Source: Candidatus Moranbacteria bacterium CG_4_9_14_3_um_filter_44_28 (GTDB taxonomy: Bacteria > Patescibacteriota > Minisyncoccia > Moranbacterales > UBA11712). Taken from it: a stretch of 42,837 nt of DNA. A model generated the notes under the pieces. The model was given only the letters and a program-made list of their open reading frames with translations. It was not told where the DNA came from and did no database searches. The position numbers and the translations under genes are program-made. The DNA is taken from NCBI GenBank assembly GCA_002790655.1, contig PFVO01000010.1, positions 1 through 42,837 of the forward strand, read 5' to 3'. Positions 16,488 to 24,497 of this stretch are shown in pieces (the first letter of the stretch is position 1; every line of letters starts with the position of its first letter).

Positions 16488-18227
16488 TTAATCTTCTGTT
16501 ACTCTCAAAATTTCCTCAATTGATGTCACTCCCTGAATAGCTTTTATCATCCCGTCTTCGATCATTTTTATCATTCCTTCTTTTTGGGCTTGCTTTTCTA
16601 TGTCATCGCTGGTAGCCTGCTTGGCAACCATCTCCGAGATTATCTCCGTCATTTCAAACACTTCGAAGATGCCGATTCTTCCCTTGTATCCCTCTTGGCG
16701 GCACCGGGAGCAGCCGCTGGGGCGATAAAAAGAAATCTTTGACCAGTCGCGGCTCCCGGAAATTTCTTTTCCGAGCAAATTGTTTTTGAGCGCCACATCG
16801 AAAATTCTTTCCAAATCAATCTGTTGTTTCAAAGAATTGACAAGTTCGTCGTCCAGACTATACGCTTGCCGGCAATCGGAACAAAGCCGCCGTACAAGTC
16901 TCTGCGCCATCACCACGTTGACCGTCGAAGCCACCAAAAACGGCTCCGCTCCCATGTCAAGGAGGCGCGGGATAGCTCCCGCCGCGCTGTTGGTGTGAAG
17001 CGTCGAAAGAACCAGATGCCCCGTCATTGCCGCATGAATCGCGATATCCATCGTTTCCTCGTCCCGAATCTCACCCACCATTATTATGTCAGGATCCTGG
17101 CGAAGAAGCGCCCGCAACCCATGGGAAAAGGTAAGTCCTATCGGCGGATTGACCTGGGTCTGGTTGATCCGGAACATTTTGTATTCAATCGGGTCTTCGA
17201 CCGTCGAAATATTCACCTGCGGCACGTTCAAAATATCCATAATCGTATAAAGCGTCGTCGTCTTTCCGGATCCGGTCGGGCCGGTCACCAAAATCATTCC
17301 ATTCGGTTTCTTGATGGCCTGGTGAACCTGCTCGAGCGGCTGTCCCCAAAGACCCATCCCCTCAAGCGTGAGACCCTTTGATGACTCATCAAGAAGACGC
17401 ATAACGACTTTTTCCCCCGAATAAACCGGGAGGATTGATACGCGAAAAGCTATTCTGCGGTCGTCCTGCTCGATTTTGAAGCGTCCGTCCTGGGGCAGGC
17501 GATGCTCATCCAGTTTCAAATTCGAGAGTATCTTTATGCGCGCCACAATGCCGTCGAGTACCGCTTTCGGGAGAGTCATGGCATCGTGAAGCAGACCGTC
17601 AATCCGGTAGCGAACTCTGACTTCTTTTTCGTCAGGTTCGATATGAATGTCACTGGCCTCCTGCAGGACGGCGTGTTTTAGGAGCGTGTCAACAATCCGG
17701 ATTACCGGGAGATCTTGAGCAGCTTTTTCCAAATCTTCCACTCCCGAAACCTGGGCCGTGCTTTTTTCAATAATGTCCCCAAACTCGGCTTTGAGGCTCT
17801 GCTCGTACTGCTTGAGCGCGTTCGTGATTCCCTCCTCGGTCGTGATGCAGGGAGCAATCTTAAGGCCTGTTTTTTTCCGGATGAAATCAATTGTCTGCAG
17901 ATCCTCGGGATTAAGCATCGCCACCTTAAGCTCTCGATTGGTCTTTTTGAAAGCGACAATTTTATATTTTTTCGCAATAGGCTCAGGAATAAGCTGCAGA
18001 ACCTCTTTAGGAATGATTTCTTTTTCGAGATTTACGAAAGGGATGCCGAGAATGTAGGAATAAAGCTGGCGGATTTGATCGGCGTCCATCAGTTTTTTTT
18101 CCACCAAAACATCCCCCAGTTTTTTTCCGGTTTTGCCGCTTTCCTCGACGGCTTGATTTATTACGTCCTCGCTGACAAGGCCGGCATCAAGTATGAAACT
18201 TTTTAGACGCTCGTTATCAACATACAT
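16488..18227 (-). CDS. pilB: type IV pilus extension ATPase PilB (GspE family)
   Basis: A 579-residue hexameric ATPase that drives pilin assembly. The N-terminal MshEN domain (LGDVLVEKKLMDADQIRQLYSYILGIPF) is followed by Walker A GPTGSGKTTTLYT (about 315), Asp box and Walker B DPDIIMVGEIRDEET (about 378), His box HTNSAAGAIPRLLDMG, and a four-Cys zinc site from CSDC (about 449) and CSRC (about 510). The presence of MshEN and zinc Cys identifies it as an extension ATPase rather than the retraction ATPase PilT, which is absent here. The upstream gap of 77 bases holds a repeat. Confidence 0.96.
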   Translation of the reverse strand: MYVDNERLKSFILDAGLVSEDVINQAVEESGKTGKKLGDVLVEKKLMDADQIRQLYSYILGIPFVNLEKEIIPKEVLQLIPEPIAKKYKIVAFKKTNRELKVAMLNPEDLQTIDFIRKKTGLKIAPCITTEEGITNALKQYEQSLKAEFGDIIEKSTAQVSGVEDLEKAAQDLPVIRIVDTLLKHAVLQEASDIHIEPDEKEVRVRYRIDGLLHDAMTLPKAVLDGIVARIKILSNLKLDEHRLPQDGRFKIEQDDRRIAFRVSILPVYSGEKVVMRLLDESSKGLTLEGMGLWGQPLEQVHQAIKKPNGMILVTGPTGSGKTTTLYTIMDILNVPQVNISTVEDPIEYKMFRINQTQVNPPIGLTFSHGLRALLRQDPDIIMVGEIRDEETMDIAIHAAMTGHLVLSTLHTNSAAGAIPRLLDMGAEPFLVASTVNVVMAQRLVRRLCSDCRQAYSLDDELVNSLKQQIDLERIFDVALKNNLLGKEISGSRDWSKISFYRPSGCSRCRQEGYKGRIGIFEVFEMTEIISEMVAKQATSDDIEKQAQKEGMIKMIEDGMIKAIQGVTSIEEILRVTED

Positions 18228-18228
18228 A

Positions 18229-18304
18229 AAGCTGATGATCAGTGATCAATGATCAGTGATCAATAAAAAATGCTGTTCACTGTTCACTGTTCACTGCTCA
18301 CTGA
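18229..18304. repeat. intergenic tandem-heptamer element between response regulator and pilB
   Basis: Repeats of TGATCAGTGATCAATGATCA, an A-rich centre, then CTGTTCACTGTTCACTGTTC and CTGATTACTG. Same architecture and orientation as 11319-11397. Confidence 0.78.
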
Positions 18305-18688
18305 TTACTGCTTCAGGTTTTCCTTCACCTTTTCCAAAACATCCTTGAGGCTAAAGTCTGATTTTACCATAAAGGTTGTCGCGCCAAGATCCAAAGCTTT
18401 TTGGACGTTGTCAATTTCCTCCAAATTGGTGAGTATCAGCACCGGGATATTTTTCGTCGCCTCACCTTTTTTGATCGTCTCAAGAATCTCATAACCGTCT
18501 TTTTTCGGCAGGATTATGTCAAGCAGAATCAAATCCGGTTTTCCCGCGGCAAGTTTCAGAATTCCTTCCTCGCCGTCAAACGCGGAAGCGACCTGATACC
18601 CCGCCTGACCCATAATCTCAACGAGAGCATTCTGAAGAGAACGATCGTCTTCGATAATGAGAATTTTCTTTTTTGGCAAATTGTTCAT
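18305..18688 (-). CDS. single-domain response regulator (CheY/receiver type)
   Basis: A 127-residue receiver domain without an output domain. Conserved positions are the acidic pair Asp14-Asp15 (IIEDD), phospho-acceptor Asp57 (LILLDIILPKKDG), Thr87 (LILTN) and Lys109 (FMVKSDF). It lies 18 bases after the histidine kinase and upstream of pilB, so it would be made with its partner and the pilus machine. With no DNA-binding domain it probably acts by protein contact, perhaps with PilB or another motor component; that target is an inference from position. Confidence 0.9.
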   Translation of the reverse strand: MNNLPKKKILIIEDDRSLQNALVEIMGQAGYQVASAFDGEEGILKLAAGKPDLILLDIILPKKDGYEILETIKKGEATKNIPVLILTNLEEIDNVQKALDLGATTFMVKSDFSLKDVLEKVKENLKQ

Positions 18689-18706
18689 AATATTATGTTT
18701 ACAAAA

Positions 18707-19648
18707 TTAAATCGCCGGCAAACTGACATAAAACGTAGAGCCTTTCTCTGCTTCACTCTCGAACCAAACCTCGCCGCTAAAGTGTTTGAGAATTGCCTTA
18801 ACCAGATAAAGGCCCAGCCCAACGCCTTCAGTTCGATATCTTGATTTATTGTCGCTCCGAAAAAATTTTTCGAAAATTCTGCCATGCTGATAGCGGGGAA
18901 TACCCACGCCCCAATCCCGAACAACAAAGAGAACTTTTTTCTTTTCCGGGTACAGCTTTATCTCCACTTTTCCGCCATCATAGGAATATTTCACAGCGTT
19001 GGAAATGAGATTTTCCATTATGATTTTCATCTTTTTTGGATCGATGTAAATTTGAGGCAGATTAGCGTCGAATTTTTTTATCACTTCAACATCTTTTAAT
19101 TTTATCAAATGCCTCAAGTCATCAATAATCTCTTCGGCAAGCGGAACGAGATTTATGTTTTCCATATGAAACACGGAGCGCCCCTGATCAATGCGAACCA
19201 CTTCAAGAAGATCACTGACGAGTTTTAGCATTTTGTCATTTGATTTTTTCACATTCTCAAGAAATATTTTCTGCTTCTCGCTTATTTTGCCATTTGCTTC
19301 CGTTTCTAAAATTTCCAAATTCCACCTCACTGCGGAAAGGGGAGTGCAGAGCTGATGGGAAATAATGGAAATAAATTCACTTTTCATAATATTGGCTTCT
19401 GCAACTTTTTCGAATCCTCGGACAACAAAATTTCCAACAGTGAAAATTATCATTCCCACTGCCGAAACACTCACTATCGTGACTGTTTCGTTGTCGAACC
19501 ATTTGGAAACTAAATATGTTCCGAACATAGCCACGATGGTCAAAAAACCCATTGCCAAAAACAAAAAATTCGGGCACTGCCAAAGGCCAAGGTTGTATTT
19601 CTTGCACCTCGCGATGAAATTCAAATCATCAAGCAACTTCCAAAACAA
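18707..19648 (-). CDS. membrane sensor histidine kinase
   Basis: A 313-residue kinase with two membrane helices (about 29-49 and 57-77) joined by a very short loop, so it has no sizeable external sensor domain. The HisKA H-box is FISIISHQLCTPLSAVRWNL with phospho-acceptor His98. The usual SHELRTPL reads SHQLCTPL, with Cys for Arg. The HATPase domain has the N-box (ENLISNAVKYS), G1 (VRDWGVGIP), F-box (IFEKFFR) and G2 (GVGLGLYLVK). The only start before the first helix is TTG at 19648, with an in-frame stop seven codons upstream; its use is uncertain. It heads the pilus operon behind an extended -10 promoter. Confidence 0.88.
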   Translation of the reverse strand: MFWKLLDDLNFIARCKKYNLGLWQCPNFLFLAMGFLTIVAMFGTYLVSKWFDNETVTIVSVSAVGMIIFTVGNFVVRGFEKVAEANIMKSEFISIISHQLCTPLSAVRWNLEILETEANGKISEKQKIFLENVKKSNDKMLKLVSDLLEVVRIDQGRSVFHMENINLVPLAEEIIDDLRHLIKLKDVEVIKKFDANLPQIYIDPKKMKIIMENLISNAVKYSYDGGKVEIKLYPEKKKVLFVVRDWGVGIPRYQHGRIFEKFFRSDNKSRYRTEGVGLGLYLVKAILKHFSGEVWFESEAEKGSTFYVSLPAI

Positions 19649-19679
19649 GGTTTTTGTTTTTACGACTTAACCCGTAATA

Positions 19680-19688
19680 ATTATACCA
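19680..19688 (-). promoter_or_regulatory. extended -10 promoter for the kinase-pilus operon
   Basis: On the minus strand TGGTATAAT (19680-19688) gives a consensus extended -10 about 30 bases before the kinase start; no good -35 is visible. It follows the purH terminator directly. Confidence 0.6.
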
Positions 19689-19690
19689 CA

Positions 19691-19737
19691 AAACAAAAAA
19701 TCCCTCTAGCGGGGGATCTCCCGTCAGGGAGACCGCT
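19691..19737 (-). terminator. purH terminator
   Basis: On the minus strand TCCCT (19726-19730) pairs with AGGGA (19701-19705), enclosing CGGG/CCCG, then TTTTTTGTTT. A competing AGCGG/CCGCT, CTCCC/GGGAG hairpin covers 19708-19737. Confidence 0.7.
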
Positions 19738-19740
19738 GAT

Positions 19741-21363
19741 TCAATGCCCGAAAAATCCTCTGGCTATCTTATCTGGAAGCTGGACAAGTGTGATTCCCTT
19801 ATCTTGGCAAAGTTTTTGAACTTTTTCATCACCCACCGACCCGGAAGTGGAAAAAATAGCTTTAACTCCCGCTTTAATCAGCGTCCCGGGACCGTCTGGG
19901 AGCGGGAAAAAGCTGTCACTCGAGGCTACTGCGTCTTGCGTGTTATGCCCGGCGTCTTTGGAGCGCTTGATTGCCAGTTCACAGCACCCCACCCGATCTT
20001 GTTGACCGACACCGTTGCCGATGAGTTTTGCGTCTTTAACCAAGGTAATCGTATTTGAATTCGACGTCGCCGAAACCGCCCAAGCCAACAATAAATCCCC
20101 CTTATTTCCCCAATTCCCCCAATCCCCCTGATTCCCAAAAACTTTCACTTCCGGATTTGCAAAATCCAAAACAAAAGTATAATTCGGCTGAATCAGAAAC
20201 CCCCCTCGCACATAGCGAAATCTTTTTTCTCGGTCTAAACTATTTTTACTAATGTCAGCTAAAGCAGAGTTAACTATAAAACGGCACTTGTCTTTTTTGC
20301 GCCTTGAAAGCTCGAGAGCTTTTTCCGAAAAGCCGGGTGTTATAATCCCGTCTAATAATCTTCTCTGCCCCCCATCCATTAGGTGAGTTAGTAATGTTTC
20401 CGCCTCCTCCTCGCCAAAATCGAAATTGAACATTGCCAGTCCCCCAAAGATCGCCCGCGGATCGCCTTCGACTACTTTTTTAATTACTTCAATTTCATCG
20501 TCGCCATAGGCCGCGCCGCAGCAATTGCCATGTTTCACCGCCAGACCATAATATTTCGCGGGGATATTATTCACGTCGAACGCCGTCGCGAGATGAGTTA
20601 TCGTCTGGAGCATACGGTCAACATCGCAAAGATTGTTGTAGCTCGGCGCCATTTCGGTGAGAACTTGGAACTTATCCAGTGCTAGCGGATCGTCATTCTT
20701 CGTTGAATATAATCTTCCCGGCACTTGCCATGCGTTTTCTCCATATAAAGTTTCAGCAACTTGTTCTCCGACAATTCCGGAATATTTTTTCTTCGAATGA
20801 AACTTGGCCGATTCGAGGCAGTATTTCGCCACGACATATTCAGCCTTCGCCGCCAGCTCTCTTATTTTTTCTTCCCCGATTTCCCCCATCTTTCCAATTT
20901 CCCCAATCACCCAATCCCGATCCGCCGGATCGCAAATTACAATCCGCCCGCCTTTGGCCGCCGACCGCAATAAAGTCGGCCCGCCGATGTCGGTCGCTTC
21001 GATCACAGATTCGTAACTGGCGTCTGATTTCGCAATTGCTTCTTCCAGCGGATACAAATCAACGCAGACCAAATCAATAAAAGGAATCCCCAATTTCCCC
21101 AACTCTCCCATATCTCCCTTATTTCCCTTCCTCGCCAAAAGCCCCGCGTGAATTTCCCGCGAAAGCGTGACGACCCTGTGTCCAAGTATTGCTTTCCCAC
21201 CAGCCAATTCCGCCACATCCCTGACTTTTACACCCTTCTCCGCCAAATATTTCGCCGTCCCCCCCGACGCCAAAATCTCCCAGCCCAAATCAACAAGGTC
21301 TTTCACGAATTTTTCGATGCTGTCTTTGTGATAAACAGAAACTAAAGCGGTTTTTTTCTTCAT
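19741..21363 (-). CDS. purH: bifunctional AICAR transformylase/IMP cyclohydrolase
   Basis: A 540-residue enzyme of the last two steps of purine synthesis, AICAR to FAICAR to IMP. The N-terminal MGS-like cyclohydrolase domain has ALVSVYHKDSIEKFV, ILASGGTAKYL and ATDIGGPTLLRSAAKGG. The transformylase domain has VKHGNCCGAAYGDD, where many bacterial enzymes have KHxNPCGxA, and the late DSFFPLPDG segment. Of two ATGs (21369, 21363) the second is better spaced from GGAAG. Three stretches of tandem Gly-rich sequence (GNKGDMGELGKLG, GEIGKMGEIGE, GNQGDWGNWGNKGD) come from G-tract repeats in the DNA. No other purine genes are in the window, so it may serve AICAR salvage or recycling. Confidence 0.94.
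   Translation of the reverse strand: MKKKTALVSVYHKDSIEKFVKDLVDLGWEILASGGTAKYLAEKGVKVRDVAELAGGKAILGHRVVTLSREIHAGLLARKGNKGDMGELGKLGIPFIDLVCVDLYPLEEAIAKSDASYESVIEATDIGGPTLLRSAAKGGRIVICDPADRDWVIGEIGKMGEIGEEKIRELAAKAEYVVAKYCLESAKFHSKKKYSGIVGEQVAETLYGENAWQVPGRLYSTKNDDPLALDKFQVLTEMAPSYNNLCDVDRMLQTITHLATAFDVNNIPAKYYGLAVKHGNCCGAAYGDDEIEVIKKVVEGDPRAIFGGLAMFNFDFGEEEAETLLTHLMDGGQRRLLDGIITPGFSEKALELSRRKKDKCRFIVNSALADISKNSLDREKRFRYVRGGFLIQPNYTFVLDFANPEVKVFGNQGDWGNWGNKGDLLLAWAVSATSNSNTITLVKDAKLIGNGVGQQDRVGCCELAIKRSKDAGHNTQDAVASSDSFFPLPDGPGTLIKAGVKAIFSTSGSVGDEKVQKLCQDKGITLVQLPDKIARGFFGH
20096..20137 (-). repeat. G-tract repeat in purH, tract 1 (G-quadruplex motif)
   Basis: On the coding strand five runs of three to five G are separated by 3-6 bases, satisfying the simple G3+N1-7 quadruplex rule. 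It encodes GNQGDWGNWGNKGD. Confidence 0.85.
20874..20918 (-). repeat. G-tract repeat in purH, tract 2
   Basis: Runs of G4, G5, GG, G4, G3 and G3 on the coding strand with similar AATT/ATC spacers. One tract is only GG, so it is a near-quadruplex motif. It encodes WVIGEIGKMGEIGE. Confidence 0.75.
21088..21127 (-). repeat. G-tract repeat in purH, tract 3 (G-quadruplex motif)
   Basis: Five G runs (G3-G4) with 5-6 base spacers on the coding strand. It encodes GNKGDMGELGKLG. The unit GGGxxATxxGGG is shared with the other two tracts. Confidence 0.85.
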
Positions 21364-21398
21364 AATCATATTCTTCCATTTCGAAACAAAAAAATCAA

Positions 21399-21433
21399 GA
21401 AAAAAAACTGGCTCCGGCCTTGCGAGTCAAGCC
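21399..21433 (-). terminator. groEL terminator
   Basis: On the minus strand GGCTTGACTCGCAAGGCC...GGAGCC folds as a hairpin (CTTG/CAAG core or GGCT/AGCC), followed by eight T with one interruption. It lies between groEL and purH. Confidence 0.6.
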
Positions 21434-21460
21434 TTTTAAAAACCGATTTTCTAATTTTTC

Positions 21461-23218
<1,758 letters not shown>

Positions 23219-23220
23219 TT

Positions 23221-23319
23221 AAATTATTAATTTCCAATTTAGAATAAATTTTAAATGGCTTAATTTTGAATTCAATCATTAGATCTTGATTCGAAATTCA
23301 AAATTCAGAATTCAAAATT
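23221..23319. repeat. AT-rich inverted repeat upstream of groEL
   Basis: Multiple AAATTCAAAATTCAGAATTC and complementary TTTTGAATTC stretches; no ORF. Similar AT-rich palindromes precede trpS, ssb and recA. Confidence 0.55.
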
Positions 23320-23334
23320 GGCACTCACAGTGCC
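23320..23334. promoter_or_regulatory. candidate operator palindrome in the groEL leader
   Basis: GGCACT-CAC-AGTGCC, a perfect six-base inverted repeat about 22 bases downstream of the predicted -10. It shares GCACT/AGTGC with the CIRCE operator but lacks its nine-base spacer, so the regulator is unknown. Confidence 0.35.
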
Positions 23335-23355
23335 CGACTGCCAATCGCAATAGAT

Positions 23356-23383
23356 ATTATAGAAAATCTTTTTTACTTGTCGA
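23356..23383 (-). promoter_or_regulatory. groEL promoter
   Basis: On the minus strand TCGACA (23378-23383), a 16-base spacer and TATAAT (23356-23361). It overlaps the last codons of the upstream nucleotidyltransferase gene. Confidence 0.65.
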
Positions 23384-24475
23384 GGCTTTGAATTTTTCTA
23401 ATATTCCCGGTCCCTGCGGTTCGGGGAGGAATACCAAATTTTCGTCGTCATATTCGACATATCCTCCTTTCTTATACGTCAGCGGGTTGCGTTTAATCCG
23501 CGCGATTTGCTTTCGCTTGAGCCAGGATTCTATTCTATCGCCAAATATAAAATTTAGCAAGACTTCGCGGGGCTTTTGAATAAATCGGCTGAATCGGCTG
23601 TGTTCCATATAATATTTGGATGGTTTTAATTCTGAAAACTTAAAATTAGGTTTAAATTTTTTCATCCATTCAATATTTGCTTCGCCAAATTGACAAAAAA
23701 CACTTTTTTTTGTCATCCCGCACTCATTTTTTGTCATCTCGACCAAGTCCCGATTTATCGGGACGCGCGGAGAGATCTGTGTCGAAATTGCATGGCTAGC
23801 CAATGCTTTATTTACATAGATTTCTCGACTCCGCTCCGCTCCGCTCGGGATGACAAGAGAGTCAAATATTGGGTATATGAAAGAATATTCGTTCGCGGCA
23901 AAAAGGTCTTGGCGCTTGATTTCGAGGCTTCCGGTGGTAATGAAATAATTCAAACAAATCCGGTTTTTTATTTTATCACCATGCCGCCGCTTGCCAAGCA
24001 AGTGCACCGCGAGCGTCACCAACAATCTCCCCGTCCAGATTCTTCCTTTCTCTAATACTACGAGAAAATCAATATCGCTGTTCTTTTCCGGATTCTTCAT
24101 CGCCAGCGTTCCGGTTACGGCAACCATTCGCACAAACGGCACGAACCGCAGCCACCAAGCCACGCGCTCGGCGATTTTGTATTTGGCGATTGAATTTTTG
24201 TCGTTTTGGATTCTTTGCTCAACCAGAGTCTTGCGTCCTCTCAAAAAATAAAATCCCCGAAATTCTTCAATATGCTTTTTCAACTCCTTGCTCTCAAGAG
24301 CTTCGATAATTTCACCCAGGCTTATTTGGACATTCGATGTCCAAGTCCAATTGGACATCGAATGTCCATCAATCACGGTCAAATATTTCCAAACCTCAAA
24401 GGAAGTAAGGGGAAAATTCAGAATGTCGCAATAGATAATCGTATTTAGTATATTTTTTGTAATTTGAGATTGCAC
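23357..24475 (-). CDS. nucleotidyltransferase-fold protein carrying two repeat insertions
   Basis: A 372-residue protein. Its central part has AVTGTLAMKNPEKNSDIDFLVV, the G-[ST]-x(n)-D-x-D metal site of the Pol beta-like nucleotidyltransferases. An N-terminal helical region (TKNILNTIIYCDILNFPLTSFEVWKYL) looks like a winged-helix fold. The substrate is unknown; the family modifies nucleic acids, proteins or antibiotics by adding nucleotides. Two DNA repeats are translated in frame: a 40-base double palindrome (DGHSMSNWTWTSNVQ) near residue 37, and a long element giving DSLVIPSGAERSREI to MTKNECGMTKK at about 207-255. The reading frame survives both. It lies 22 bases after uvrA in the same direction. 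Confidence 0.8.
   Translation of the reverse strand: MQSQITKNILNTIIYCDILNFPLTSFEVWKYLTVIDGHSMSNWTWTSNVQISLGEIIEALESKELKKHIEEFRGFYFLRGRKTLVEQRIQNDKNSIAKYKIAERVAWWLRFVPFVRMVAVTGTLAMKNPEKNSDIDFLVVLEKGRIWTGRLLVTLAVHLLGKRRHGDKIKNRICLNYFITTGSLEIKRQDLFAANEYSFIYPIFDSLVIPSGAERSREIYVNKALASHAISTQISPRVPINRDLVEMTKNECGMTKKSVFCQFGEANIEWMKKFKPNFKFSELKPSKYYMEHSRFSRFIQKPREVLLNFIFGDRIESWLKRKQIARIKRNPLTYKKGGYVEYDDENLVFLPEPQGPGILEKFKASTSKKDFL
23710..23856. mobile_element. MITE-like palindromic element (TTGTCATCCCGA family), copy inside a gene
   Basis: Starts TTGTCATCCCGCACTCA, then a second start TTGTCATCTCGACC, and ends CCGCTCGGGATGACAA, with AGAGATCT/AGATTTCTCGA internal halves. The double left end suggests a nested or partly duplicated copy. 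It is read through by the nucleotidyltransferase frame. Confidence 0.85.
24328..24367. repeat. double palindrome (ACATTCRATGT family), copy inside a gene
   Basis: GGACATTCGATGTCCAA (24328-24344) pairs perfectly with TTGGACATCGAATGTCC (24351-24367). Each arm is itself a palindrome (GGACAT...ATGTCC), so a cruciform or two hairpins can form. The related intergenic copy is at 35797-35833. Confidence 0.9.
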
Positions 24476-24497
24476 AAACCTAATTTAAAATTCAAAA

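Noticed and set aside
23320-23334. CIRCE operator of HrcA at groEL
   Set aside because: The consensus TTAGCACTC-N9-GAGTGCTAA is not present; only a short GCACT/AGTGC palindrome with a three-base centre.
23357-24475. Nucleotidyltransferase gene as a pseudogene
   Set aside because: Despite two inserted repeats there is no stop or frameshift and the catalytic G-T...D-x-D motif is intact.
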